From the NCBI GenBank assembly GCA_028279215.1, contig JANQOF010000066.1:1-64000 (forward strand): 64,000 nt of DNA, in the 5' to 3' direction. This DNA comes from Pirellulales bacterium (GTDB taxonomy: Bacteria; Planctomycetota; Planctomycetia; Pirellulales; Lacipirellulaceae). The notes beneath the pieces were generated by a model. It saw only the letters and a list, made by a program, of their open reading frames with translations, was not told the DNA's origin and searched no databases. Shown here piece after piece: positions 9,018 to 18,172 of this stretch; the first letter of the stretch is position 1; the number at the start of each line of letters is the position of its first letter. The position numbers and the translations under genes are program-made.

Positions 9018-10856
9018 ATGTCTACTGATTCTTCAACCACACCCACCGATCTAGAACCAGACGATCCAGGCGGGCTCAGAGCTGTAACCGATAGCTCGAG
9101 CGACACGGCGCCACCGAAGCGCCGTCGACGGCGCGGGGCCAGAAAGAAAAAGAAGGTCGCCGGCACGCGACGAGTGGCCGACGAGCCCGACGCACGCCCG
9201 TCGATCAAGCAAGAAATGCTGATCAATGTTGCCCAACCCGAAGAGTGCCGCATTGGAATTCTTGAGGAAGGCGTGCTCGAAGAACTGTACGTCGAACGGA
9301 GCAGCCAAGACAATTACGTTGGCAACATCTATAAGGGCCGCATCGTTAATCTCGAGCCGAGCATTCAGGCGGCGTTCGTTGACTTCGGCGTCGGACGCAA
9401 TGGGTTCCTACACATTAGCGACGTCGAGCCACAGTATTTTCGCCAAGGTGGCTTCGATCCTGATAAACCAATCCTGCCGAATGGTACGCAAATTCAGGAC
9501 ACCCCGCCAGCGGAAGATGTGGATGAAGCGACCGATGATGAAGACGTCGACGAGTCGGGGCCGCGCGGACCGCGGCGTGGCCAACGTCGCCGGCCTGGCG
9601 TCCGTCCGCGGGTCAAACCGCCGATTCAAGACATCTTCCAGCGCGGCGACGAGGTGGTAGTGCAGGTCATTAAGGAAGGCATCGGCACCAAAGGGCCGAC
9701 GCTATCGACTTACATCAGCATCCCAGGCAGGTACGTTGTACTGATGCCTGCCCTGGGACGCATTGGCGTCTCGCGGAAGATCGAAAGCGAAGAGGATCGC
9801 CGCCGACTGCGCGACATCCTCCGCGAGCTTAATCCCCCCAAAGGCTTGGGATTCATCGTGCGCACGGCCGGCACCGACCGTACCAAGAAGGAAATCTCGC
9901 GCGACCTGGCCTACCTGCTACGGCTGTGGAAGACGATCGTCCGTCGTATTAAGAGTGCCGAGTCGCCAAGCGACATCTATGAAGAAAGCGACATGATCAT
10001 TCGCACGATCCGCGACATCTTCACCGCGGACGTCGACTCAATTCACATCGACGAACCAAAAGCCTTCGAAAGGGCGAAGGAATTTCTGCAAATCGTGATG
10101 CCGCGATACGTCAATCGGTTGCATCTCTATGAAGGCCGAGAGCCACTGTTCCACAAGTACAACATCGACGAAGAGATCGCACGCATCAATCAACGGAAGG
10201 TGCCGCTTCGAGGTGGCGGTTCGCTCGTGATCGATCAGACCGAAGCGCTGGTTGCCATCGATGTCAACAGCGGCAGCTTTCGCACCGATGGCTCTGCCGA
10301 GGAATCGGCGTTCCAGCTCAACCAAATTGCGGCCCGCGAGATTGCCCGGCAGCTCCGCCTGCGCGACTTGGGTGGAGTGGTGGTGAACGACTTTATCGAT
10401 ATGCGAAAAGACCGCCATCGTCGAGTGATCGAACGGACACTGCGCGACGCAGTAAAACGCGATCGAGCACGAACGAAGATCCTGCGGATTAGCCCGTTTG
10501 GACTAATCGAGATGACGCGCCAGCGCATCCGTCCCAGCCTCAAGCGGAGCGTTTTCAAGGAATGCCCGAGTTGCGGTGGTGCGGGCTTAGTAAAAAGTGC
10601 CGAGAGCATGGCGATCGAGGTAGTCCGCAAATTGATGATGGCCTCGCATGGCGATCGGGTGGAGAAAATCACAGTGACGGTGGAAGAGGAAGTGGCCACC
10701 TATCTGAACAACCGAAAACGCAGAGAGTTGGCCAAACTGGAGGATGACTACGACGTGACCCTCATCGTCATCGGCCGCGAGGGAATTTCGCCAGAGCACT
10801 TGGAAATCGTCTGCGAAGACGAGGCCGGCCGGGTCGTAATGGTTGAAGGAATCTAG
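9018..10856 (+). CDS. Ribonuclease E/G family endoribonuclease
   Basis: 612 residues. A disordered basic N-terminus (residues 1-60, with RRRRRGARKKKK) precedes the catalytic core. The S1-like part begins at YVGNIYKGRIVNLEPSIQAAFVDFG and is interrupted by an acidic then Arg-rich insertion (about 150-205). Catalytic metal ligands are conserved: D415 in AIDVNSG and D458 in VNDFIDM. The Zn-link cysteines are C516 and C519 in CPSCGGAG. The 5'-sensor/DNase-I-like regions are present, but the long C-terminal degradosome scaffold of E. coli RNase E is missing, so the size lies between RNase G and RNase E. Its role is rRNA maturation and mRNA turnover. rplU follows 99 bp downstream. Confidence 0.92.
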   Translation: MSTDSSTTPTDLEPDDPGGLRAVTDSSSDTAPPKRRRRRGARKKKKVAGTRRVADEPDARPSIKQEMLINVAQPEECRIGILEEGVLEELYVERSSQDNYVGNIYKGRIVNLEPSIQAAFVDFGVGRNGFLHISDVEPQYFRQGGFDPDKPILPNGTQIQDTPPAEDVDEATDDEDVDESGPRGPRRGQRRRPGVRPRVKPPIQDIFQRGDEVVVQVIKEGIGTKGPTLSTYISIPGRYVVLMPALGRIGVSRKIESEEDRRRLRDILRELNPPKGLGFIVRTAGTDRTKKEISRDLAYLLRLWKTIVRRIKSAESPSDIYEESDMIIRTIRDIFTADVDSIHIDEPKAFERAKEFLQIVMPRYVNRLHLYEGREPLFHKYNIDEEIARINQRKVPLRGGGSLVIDQTEALVAIDVNSGSFRTDGSAEESAFQLNQIAAREIARQLRLRDLGGVVVNDFIDMRKDRHRRVIERTLRDAVKRDRARTKILRISPFGLIEMTRQRIRPSLKRSVFKECPSCGGAGLVKSAESMAIEVVRKLMMASHGDRVEKITVTVEEEVATYLNNRKRRELAKLEDDYDVTLIVIGREGISPEHLEIVCEDEAGRVVMVEGI

Positions 10857-10955
10857 CGATGGGGGCTACGCTGCCCCTTCCACTTTGGGCAACAACCGTC
10901 TATATTTCGGAACTCTCAAGTAGTCACTAGCGACCTGTTCGTGGGACCCATTGCG

Positions 10956-11267
10956 ATGTACGCCATAATCGCCGACGGTAGTCGGCAGTTGAAAGTCGAA
11001 GAAGGGCAAGAGATCGATTTGGCCTATCGCGACGTGGCCAAGGGCGAAAAGCTCACTTTCGATCGCGTGCTCGCCATCGGCGGCTCCGACGACGTCAAGC
11101 TAGGCACCCCCATCGTGGATGGTGCAAGCGTGACGGCTGAAATCCTTGGCACAACCCAAGGTGCGAAGGTAGACGTGCAGAAAATTCGCCGCCGAAAGAA
11201 CAGCCGCCGGCACACAGGGCACCGGGCCATGTTCACCCGGGTGAAGATCGAGAAGATCGCCAGCTAG
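10956..11267 (+). CDS. rplU: 50S ribosomal protein L21
   Basis: 103 residues from the ATG at 10956 (MYAIIADGSRQLKVEEGQ); a GTG at 10941 would add five residues not found in the family. Conserved L21 features: EGQEIDLAYRD, GEKLTFDRVLAIGG, LGTPIVDGASVTAEIL, and the C-terminal rRNA-binding KIRRRKNSRRHTGHR. It sits after an RNase E/G gene, a common neighbour, but rpmA (L27), its usual downstream partner, is not next; an MscS-type gene is. Confidence 0.95.
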   Translation: MYAIIADGSRQLKVEEGQEIDLAYRDVAKGEKLTFDRVLAIGGSDDVKLGTPIVDGASVTAEILGTTQGAKVDVQKIRRRKNSRRHTGHRAMFTRVKIEKIAS

Positions 11268-11423
11268 CTGCGACTTACAATCGGCCATTCCGCGCCACGG
11301 TTTACGCTTCTCCGACCGCGGCGTTTGTACGCGTCAGGTCGCAGTCGACCTTTCCCCTTGCGCATAATTGTGCATGCTGAACCGTAGCGGTGGTCGGGCC
11401 CGCACGTTCCTGGATACCCATAT

Positions 11424-14400
11424 ATGAAACCCTACGCCGTGCCTGTCGGCATCATTCGCGTTGCGTTGGTGCTCCTCTGGCTGACGCTGCCGGCGCTATG
11501 CTCCAACGCCCAGCAGTTCACAAGCGGATCACAGCGCAATCCGCTACGCGACGAGCCGGCTGGTGATACTTCGTCGACCATCAATGACGCCCGCAAAGTG
11601 GAGACCCAAGCAACGGCGGGTGCGAATGGATCGGAAGTGCCTCAAGAGTATACCCAGGAGCAAATCGACGAAATGCGCAGTCGCGTCGGTGAGCTTCCGA
11701 TCTCCGAAGCGGAAAAGGCCGACGCGAATAAGTTCTACCAGGACGCCCTCAACTCAACGACCGCGCTCGACGCCACCCGCGACTCGATCCGAAAACTGAA
11801 TACGGAGTACGATCCTGTTGAAGATCCGGAGCATCCCAATAGCCCCGAGATGTACTCCAAACAGTGGTACGAGTACATGCTGTCGTTGCCGATTACTCAG
11901 GTTATCGATCTGCAACCGGTGGATTTGAAAGCCGACGAGACGGATTATCTGGAGGAACAAGCCGCAAAGTGCGACGAGGAAGCGAAGGCATGGAATCGAT
12001 TCGTTAGCGACCTACAGGCCGAACCGAGTGCTCGAAAGCAGTTTCTCGCCAGTCTTCCCAGTGCCCGGCAGACGATCGGCGAGCGGCTCAGTGAAACCAC
12101 CGAGGCCCTCGAGGCGATTACGACAGACGGCGTCAAGAATCAGGTAACCGAGGCGCGGCGTGTCGCGCTGGTGCAGCAAGCAGCGAAACTAAACGCCGAC
12201 CTGCAAGAGTTGGAAGCTAGGCAAGGCGCGTACGAACGGGCCGAGTTGGTCTACGACGTAGAACTCGAACTCGCCAAGCGCAAAGCGGCGGCGTACAGCG
12301 AATCGCTGACGGCTATCCGAGCAGAACTCGCGGAACGCCGTCGTCGCGTTGCAAGCGAGCAAGCACAAGCCGCCGAACAAGAAGCAAGACGTAACCGTGC
12401 GCTCATCGAGCGAAACCCTAACTCGCTCGGCGCCCTCGCCCACTCGAATCAAGCGCTCACCAAAGAACTGCAAGAATTGGTAGATGAGTTGGCCCAACTA
12501 CCCCGGGCAACCGACGCGCAAATCAGACAGAGCAACACGATCGATGCCGACCTTAAACAGTTCAAAGAGGAATATGGCGACGATTCGAATCTGTCGCAGG
12601 CCAGCGGCGAATTGCTCCGCGACCAACGCGCCAAACTGCCTCGACGAACGCCTCTGCGGGCCGAGATTCTCCGCAGGACGAACCAAAAGCGCGACATTAG
12701 CTCGCGCCGGTTTGTAGCAAATCAACGGATAAACGAGCTAGAGAATCTAGACGCGGAAGTCGCCAGAGTCTTGTCTGACGTGCGAGCCGACGACCGGGCC
12801 GCAGCGCAGTCTGCGGTTCAGAAACTCCTGGCGAGCAGGCAGAAGTACCTTAAGAACTACGTCGAGCATCTGGACAAGCTCGAGGTAGAAATCGGCAAGC
12901 TGATCGGGGCCAAGGAGCAACTGCTAAGGAACACACAACAGTTTCTCGACTTTATCGCGGAGCGCGATCTCTGGATTCGTAGTTGCATGCCGCTGTGGGC
13001 GCGAAAGGTGGAACCTGGACAACAATCCCACTTCTGGCGGCCGTTCTACTATGATCCTGCCTTGGGCGCGTTTGCATGGAGCTTTCGTCCAGAAAACTGG
13101 GTCGCGGCGGCAAGCGACTTGAAGGCGGGTGTGGCCCGCGAGCCGCTGTTGGCCGCCATGTTGCTGGCGACGTTCCTGCTGCTGATTTACGCCCAGCGAA
13201 AAGCAAGAAAACAAATCCAAACACTGGGCGATGAAGCAACCAAAAAAACCTGTACTGAGTTCGTGCCATCGCTACGAACGCTTTGGCTGACTATCGTGGT
13301 TTCGCTGCCTTGGCCCCTCTTCTTGTGGGGAATTGGCTGGATGCTCGACGGGCTCCCCAACGAGGCGGAGTTCACGCGAGCCCAATCGACGGCAATCCGC
13401 GAAGCAGCGTGGCTGCTGCTATTGGCGGAGTTCATGCGGCAATGCTGCCGCATGAATGGGCTGGCCGACGCGCACCTAGGATGGCCACGCGCAGCGCTCG
13501 CGCAATTACGAAGGCACCTGCGGTGGGTGCCTGTGTTTGTGATGCCTCTGGTATTCTGGCTGGTTGCGTTGGACGTCCAGTCGACACAGCCGCTGTGGAG
13601 CGCCTCGCTCGGACGGGTGCTGTACCTAATGGTCATGGCGTACTCTGCCGTCGCTTTGTGGCGACTCTTGATGACCAAGTCGAGCGCCATCTATCAGGCG
13701 CTCGACCGCGGTAGCGAAAACTGGTTGCTCAGATTGCACCGCGGTTGGCGTCCGATATTGGTCGTGCTGCCGATTGCTCTAGCCGCGATGGCGACGCTGG
13801 GCTACTACTACACCGCACAGCAACTAACGCAGCGCGTGCTGAGTACGGCTGCCATGCTGCTGAGCTTGATGATTGCCGGCGGATTGTTGCGGCGATGGGT
13901 ACTGTTGAATCGCCGGCACCTTGCTCGCGAGCAGGCACGCCAACGTCGTGCCCAAGCACAAGCACAAGCGACGGATGCTGAAGGCGAACACGCCTTTTCG
14001 CTTGTCGACGTGCCGGAAGAGGTCGTTGATCTCACAGCACTGAGCGAAGCAACGCGAAAACTGTTGCGCTTCCTGCTCTTGGTCGTCGGTGTAATAGGCA
14101 CGGCCATGATATGGCAAGATGTGTTCCCGGCTTTGGCATGGCTCGATAAGAATGCGTTGCCATGGCTCAGTGGCGACGATCCGGCAACCTGGGGAAGTTT
14201 GCTCCGCGCCACCGTGGCACTGCTAATTACCTACGTCGCGGTGCGCGACCTGCCCAGTTTGCTGGAGTTGGTGGTACTGCAGCATTTGCCGATCGATCAG
14301 GGCGTACGCTACGCGACTTCGACGCTGGTGCGGTACTCGCTGCTCGGTATCGGTATTGTCGTGGCCGCGAATCTTATCGGCATTTCGGCGACCAGCATTA

Positions 14401-15047
14401 GTTGGCTCGTCGCGGCCATGGGAGTGGGACTCGGCTTTGGCTTGCAAGAGATCTTTGCCAACTTTGTCTCTGGCGTCATTCTGTTATTTGAGCGCCCCAT
14501 TCGCGTCGGCGATATCATCACGCTTGGCGACACCACCGGCGTCGTGAATCGTATCCGCATGCGGGCGACGACTATTGTCGACTGGGATCGTAAAGAGTAC
14601 GTAGTTCCCAATAAGGACTTGGTCACAGGGCGTCTGCTAAATTGGACGCTCACCGATCAGACCAATCGGATTGTGATCCCGGTGGGCGTCGCTTACGGCA
14701 CCGACACCGATCGAGCATGCAGCGTGTTGCGTCAGGCGATTCACGAGCATCCCCATGTTCTCGAAGATCCCGCGCCGCTGATCACGTTCGAGGGCTTCGG
14801 CGATAACACGCTGAATCTAATTGTTCGTTGTTACTTGCCGAACCTTGATAACCGCCTTTCGACAATTCACGAACTGCACACGAACATCCATCGGGCATTC
14901 AACGACGCTGGAATCGAGATCGCCTTCCCTCAACGCGATCTGCACATCCGCAGCATGCCGCCGGGGTGGGAATTGCGAGCGCCGGCCAACAAAGCAGCTA
15001 CCAATAGTTCGCACGAGCAGCCGCAGCGAAAAGAATCGAACAATTAG
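11424..15047 (+). CDS. Giant MscS-family mechanosensitive channel
   Basis: 1207 residues, the size class of MscK/MscM-type proteins. N-terminal signal peptide (VALVLLWLTLPALCSNAQQF), then a periplasmic, strongly helical and coiled-coil domain to about residue 570 rich in Glu/Arg/Ala. About ten membrane segments follow (570-1010). The MscS core is at about 975-1180: ISWLVAAMGVGLGFGLQEIF (pore helix), FANFVSGVILLFERPIRVGDII, then the beta domain with VPNKDLVTGRLLNWTLTD. Inferred role: emergency solute release on osmotic downshock, with the large periplasmic domain possibly contacting the cell wall or lipids. The gene stands alone. Confidence 0.9.
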   Translation: MKPYAVPVGIIRVALVLLWLTLPALCSNAQQFTSGSQRNPLRDEPAGDTSSTINDARKVETQATAGANGSEVPQEYTQEQIDEMRSRVGELPISEAEKADANKFYQDALNSTTALDATRDSIRKLNTEYDPVEDPEHPNSPEMYSKQWYEYMLSLPITQVIDLQPVDLKADETDYLEEQAAKCDEEAKAWNRFVSDLQAEPSARKQFLASLPSARQTIGERLSETTEALEAITTDGVKNQVTEARRVALVQQAAKLNADLQELEARQGAYERAELVYDVELELAKRKAAAYSESLTAIRAELAERRRRVASEQAQAAEQEARRNRALIERNPNSLGALAHSNQALTKELQELVDELAQLPRATDAQIRQSNTIDADLKQFKEEYGDDSNLSQASGELLRDQRAKLPRRTPLRAEILRRTNQKRDISSRRFVANQRINELENLDAEVARVLSDVRADDRAAAQSAVQKLLASRQKYLKNYVEHLDKLEVEIGKLIGAKEQLLRNTQQFLDFIAERDLWIRSCMPLWARKVEPGQQSHFWRPFYYDPALGAFAWSFRPENWVAAASDLKAGVAREPLLAAMLLATFLLLIYAQRKARKQIQTLGDEATKKTCTEFVPSLRTLWLTIVVSLPWPLFLWGIGWMLDGLPNEAEFTRAQSTAIREAAWLLLLAEFMRQCCRMNGLADAHLGWPRAALAQLRRHLRWVPVFVMPLVFWLVALDVQSTQPLWSASLGRVLYLMVMAYSAVALWRLLMTKSSAIYQALDRGSENWLLRLHRGWRPILVVLPIALAAMATLGYYYTAQQLTQRVLSTAAMLLSLMIAGGLLRRWVLLNRRHLAREQARQRRAQAQAQATDAEGEHAFSLVDVPEEVVDLTALSEATRKLLRFLLLVVGVIGTAMIWQDVFPALAWLDKNALPWLSGDDPATWGSLLRATVALLITYVAVRDLPSLLELVVLQHLPIDQGVRYATSTLVRYSLLGIGIVVAANLIGISATSISWLVAAMGVGLGFGLQEIFANFVSGVILLFERPIRVGDIITLGDTTGVVNRIRMRATTIVDWDRKEYVVPNKDLVTGRLLNWTLTDQTNRIVIPVGVAYGTDTDRACSVLRQAIHEHPHVLEDPAPLITFEGFGDNTLNLIVRCYLPNLDNRLSTIHELHTNIHRAFNDAGIEIAFPQRDLHIRSMPPGWELRAPANKAATNSSHEQPQRKESNN

Positions 15048-15175
15048 GGATTTGAAAAGGAGTACACAGAGAAAACGGAGTTTCGCATTCCAAGGCGAAA
15101 CTTCGTCCAAGAATTCTGGGTACCATTGCTGGATAAGTGTACTCGGCTTAGGTCTCTGCTCTCTCCTGTTCAACA

Positions 15176-16360
15176 ATGTACCCCCGACTGCGCATCGATA
15201 TATCGTGGAGCGAGTTGGCGCGGGCCGTTGGGTACTGCGTTTGGGCCGGCGACGACTCGCCTGCGGCTCTCAGCACAACCGACGCTGGCGAGGAAGTCAT
15301 CACCCTGTCGGTTCGATCGGCCTTCGACGTATTGCTAGCCGTGCTTGAGTTGCCCGAGGGGAGCGAACTGCTGCTAAGTGAAATCACCGTGCCACACATG
15401 GCGACCATCGCCCGCGAGCACGGCTGTGCGCCGGTAGGCGTGCCGGTCGACCCGCGCACCTTGGCGGTCGACCCCCAAGAGGTCAAGTCGCGACTGACTC
15501 CACAAACTAAGATGCTCGTGGTAGCCCACCTGTTCGGCTCGCGAATGCCGCTTGAGGAATTGGGTACGCTGTGTCGTCAGCGGGGTATTCTGCTCGTCGA
15601 AGATTGTGCGCAGGCTCTAACCTCCCGCAATCTCGATCGCCATGCGACGGCCGATGTGAGCCTCTATAGTTTTGGACCGATCAAGACAGCGACGGCGCTG
15701 GGAGGAGGTATCGCACTGGTTCGTGATTCCGATCTTCGCAACCGTATCGAGGCTTTCGCGGCCGAGTGGCCCCCACAATCGTCGATGTCGTACCTGTTTC
15801 GAGTCCTTAAGGCCGGTGGACTGAAACTGCTTTCGGCCCCTTGGTTGTTGACTCCACTTGTACGGTGCATCAACGCCTGTGGCGGTGACTCCGACGCGTT
15901 CGTCGGCCATTCGGCGCGCGGGTTTCCAGACGACCGGTTGTTCGAACTCCTACGACAACGCCCTTGCCCTGCACTTCGAAAGCTCATCGCGTATCGATTG
16001 TCGCACGTCGACAAATCGAGCATGTGCCAGCGCATCCGGCGCGGCCAGCAACTTGCTGGGTGCTTGCCCGACGGGTTCTTCGTAGCTGGCTGCGACAATC
16101 CTACGCATACGTTCTGGGTATTTCCACTCGTATGCGATCGCCCGGTGGATATCGTTTCAGTTCTAAGAAGCGCTGGTTTCGACGCCTCCCAGATTTCGGG
16201 GCTCACCATACTGGGTGACGACTCGCCCGATCATTGGTTTCGGCGAACGGTGTTTGTGCCGTGTGGGGTTCAGGTTCCGCCGAAAGCGCTACACCGCGGT
16301 ATGGACCTTATTCGGTCGTCGACTCGATGTTCGACGAGTCGTGGAGCGTTTCTGCCGTAG
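15176..16360 (+). CDS. DegT/DnrJ/EryC1/StrS-like PLP-dependent enzyme
   Basis: 394 residues from the ATG at 15176. Fold-type-I aminotransferase features: SEITVPHMATIAREHGCAPVGVPVD, KMLVVAHLFGSRMPLEEL, LLVEDCAQAL (with the PLP-contacting Asp), and SFGPIKTATALGGG with the Schiff-base lysine at K170. Relatives aminate keto-sugars for lipopolysaccharide or antibiotic sugars. No nucleotide-sugar genes surround it, so the substrate is open. The last 53 bp overlap the 3' end of the convergent lipoprotein gene. Confidence 0.8.
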   Translation: MYPRLRIDISWSELARAVGYCVWAGDDSPAALSTTDAGEEVITLSVRSAFDVLLAVLELPEGSELLLSEITVPHMATIAREHGCAPVGVPVDPRTLAVDPQEVKSRLTPQTKMLVVAHLFGSRMPLEELGTLCRQRGILLVEDCAQALTSRNLDRHATADVSLYSFGPIKTATALGGGIALVRDSDLRNRIEAFAAEWPPQSSMSYLFRVLKAGGLKLLSAPWLLTPLVRCINACGGDSDAFVGHSARGFPDDRLFELLRQRPCPALRKLIAYRLSHVDKSSMCQRIRRGQQLAGCLPDGFFVAGCDNPTHTFWVFPLVCDRPVDIVSVLRSAGFDASQISGLTILGDDSPDHWFRRTVFVPCGVQVPPKALHRGMDLIRSSTRCSTSRGAFLP

Positions 16361-17282
16361 GCTGATTACTATCGGCAAACGGCTCAACGCGTAGCGTATC
16401 CATGAAGTCGATCTCGAAAACCCGATCGCCGGCATCGGTTTCCGACTCCGATTCGGCCACCGTCTTGTTAGGCGTGGTTGGTTTCGAAGGTGCGAAGCGC
16501 GGCTCTGGCAGCGGCTCGCCGCCAATACCCGCATAGGTCAATACACGCGTTCCGGCAAGCGGAGGATCGGCCGGCGTGGGCATGAAGTCTTCGAAGTCGG
16601 GATCAGGGGGACTAATCGGAGGACAGTGCCGCTCTCGCTCGTAAGCACGGCCGAAGAATGAAAGTCCAACGCTATAGAATAGGAAATCGTCGTCGCGACC
16701 TTGGTTGGTAACGTAGTATGTTACCGAGGTAGTAATGCGTGTGCGGTGACTTAGCCAGAAATGTGTGCCAATTTCGGGAAACACAGCCAAGGCGAATGCG
16801 CTATCGTTCTCGCCGGGCTCGTCTACGAAAGTGTCGTCGTCGTTGTCGATCCCATCGTCCTCGGCACTCTCCAGCCCCGCCCAACCTCCGTACACGCCTA
16901 GTCCCACGAATGGCGCGAAACGCGATGGTACTTGCAGCCGAGCGCTCCCGATCATGCCTCCCGATAGCGGGTGGTCGCCCGTTTCGTGTACAAGCCCCGA
17001 GAATCCGGCACGGTATTCACACCACGGCTCGGCATATCCGAATACACCTGCTTCGGCACCAGCCGCGACAGGATCGTCTCGCCCCGCACCGGCAATGTAG
17101 AGGCCCGTCTTGCCACGTACGTGCCGAGCGTCCACCGCCTGCTTGATCGTCTTGGCAACGTTGTTGGTGTGCTTTGAGTACTTGTGACGATAGTCGGCGT
17201 CGCGCTTTGCCCAACGCGATCCATGGCAGCCATTTGCCAGGAGAGCTAGCAGCAACAAAAATGCGCAATCATGAATTCGCAT
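16308..17282 (-). CDS. Putative outer-membrane lipoprotein with DGIDND motif
   Basis: 324 residues. The N-terminus LLLLALLANGC has a lipobox-like end with Cys19 as the candidate lipidated residue. Residues 50-230 are beta-rich with alternating patterns (GTHFWLSHRTRITTSVTYYV, DDFLFYSVGLSFFG) suggesting a small barrel or beta-sandwich. DDGIDNDDDTFVDEPGE resembles the calcium/metal-binding DGxDND-x-D-x-VDE motif of MopE-like proteins. The C-terminal third is Pro/Glu/Thr-rich and probably disordered. Convergent with the DegT-like gene, overlapping it tail-to-tail at 16308-16360. Function unknown. Confidence 0.65.
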   Translation of the reverse strand: MRIHDCAFLLLLALLANGCHGSRWAKRDADYRHKYSKHTNNVAKTIKQAVDARHVRGKTGLYIAGAGRDDPVAAGAEAGVFGYAEPWCEYRAGFSGLVHETGDHPLSGGMIGSARLQVPSRFAPFVGLGVYGGWAGLESAEDDGIDNDDDTFVDEPGENDSAFALAVFPEIGTHFWLSHRTRITTSVTYYVTNQGRDDDFLFYSVGLSFFGRAYERERHCPPISPPDPDFEDFMPTPADPPLAGTRVLTYAGIGGEPLPEPRFAPSKPTTPNKTVAESESETDAGDRVFEIDFMDTLRVEPFADSNQPTAETLHDSSNIESTTE

Positions 17283-17387
17283 GAAGCAAGAGCCAGCAAA
17301 GCATCGAAGTCGACAAGGCGGTTAGAGTAGTAGTTTGGCAGAACTGCCGCTAGATCGAAGATGCTGTCGATGCTTCAAACCACGCCT

Positions 17388-17597
17388 CTAAACAGCTTCG
17401 CTGCTTACCGAGTCAAAATAGCGGTGGCACCAAAAGATGGCTCCCACCATGCCGATCATTAGAAGCGTGGCCAGAGTTGATGGCTCGGTTGTCCATACAG
17501 CAAATGCAGCCCAACTAGCGAGCACCGTCACGCCCACGGCAGCCATCCCACTGTAGATGACCATTCGCCTCCACGTACTAGCTTCCATCCCGCGCAT
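17388..17597 (-). CDS. Small two-helix membrane protein
   Basis: 69 residues. Two helices, VIYSGMAAVGVTVLASWAAFAVW (about 13-35) and LATLLMIGMVGAIFWCHRYF (about 43-62), with short polar ends. No family recognised. The paired helices and a sensible ATG start support a real gene; there is no further evidence. Confidence 0.5.
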   Translation of the reverse strand: MRGMEASTWRRMVIYSGMAAVGVTVLASWAAFAVWTTEPSTLATLLMIGMVGAIFWCHRYFDSVSSEAV

Positions 17598-17951
17598 TGG
17601 GTCGTCTCCCGGACGATTGAACGACGCTAGGTGATTCGCCGCACCGGCGTCTACATCCAGTCAATCAACAAGCGAGCGTAGGACCCGCCTCGGATTTGCA
17701 GATGTCGGTTGCATCTGGGCGAAAGACGGCGCGGTCGGTTGATCGATCTCGTCGGAGGTGCGGCTGCAGTTTTACTTCGGAAAAGTTTTGGTGCATCGGG
17801 CGACGAGTGTTTTGAGCATTCAAATTCACACAAACCTTTGATCCAAAACGACTTACGCCCTTAACAATCGCTTCATGCTAGCTACTTCGGCTCTTCACAC
17901 ATCGCCACAACCTGTTGTATGCTAGCGACTTAGGGAATACAAAGAATTGGA

Positions 17952-17979
17952 TTGACGGCGGCGGCGCGGTGAGTATGAT
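17952..17979 (+). promoter_or_regulatory. Putative sigma-70-type promoter of nrdJ
   Basis: TTGACG at 17952-17957 (5/6 to consensus), a 16-bp spacer, then TATGAT at 17974-17979 (5/6). This predicts transcription starting near 17986, directly before the two NrdR-box-like sites and about 315 nt before the start codon. Confidence 0.5.
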
Positions 17980-17991
17980 TTTCCCTTCAGC

Positions 17992-18007
17992 AGCCCAAAT
18001 GTTGTAG
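17992..18007 (+). promoter_or_regulatory. NrdR-box-like site 1
   Basis: AGCCCAAATGTTGTAG keeps the C, A, AT and T-W-G core positions of the known NrdR consensus (acaCwAtATaTwGtgt) but is degenerate. It starts exactly 31 bp before site 2, the spacing of tandem NrdR boxes. Confidence 0.45.
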
Positions 18008-18022
18008 GAAAAAGGGCATCGG

Positions 18023-18038
18023 GTACAATATATTGGGC
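18023..18038 (+). promoter_or_regulatory. NrdR-box-like site 2
   Basis: Contains CAATATATTG at 18026-18035, a perfect match to the central ten bases of the NrdR consensus. Together with site 1 it would cover about +6 to +52 of the predicted transcript. That position suits repression of nrdJ by ATP/dATP-sensing NrdR. Confidence 0.6.
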
Positions 18039-18054
18039 CGACTAGATTACTGAC

Positions 18055-18172
18055 ACCCGTAACCTCCGGGTTTTGAGGTCGAAGCTTCTACATGTGGTAG
18101 GACCTCGCAATAAGTCGGGACGTGGCAATCTGTTAAGGCAGGCAAGCTACAGCTCGGCGGCCAAGCTGGCCG
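18055..18172 (+). promoter_or_regulatory. Structured leader of nrdJ
   Basis: Three simple stems can be read: ACCCG/CGGGT at 18055-18071 followed by TTT; GAGGTC/GACCTC at 18075-18106; CGGCCA/TGGCCG at 18158-18172. A 12-bp palindrome, GTACAATTGTAC, lies further down, near 18193-18205. I do not find the B12-box of cobalamin riboswitches, so the role of the folded leader is open. Confidence 0.3.
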
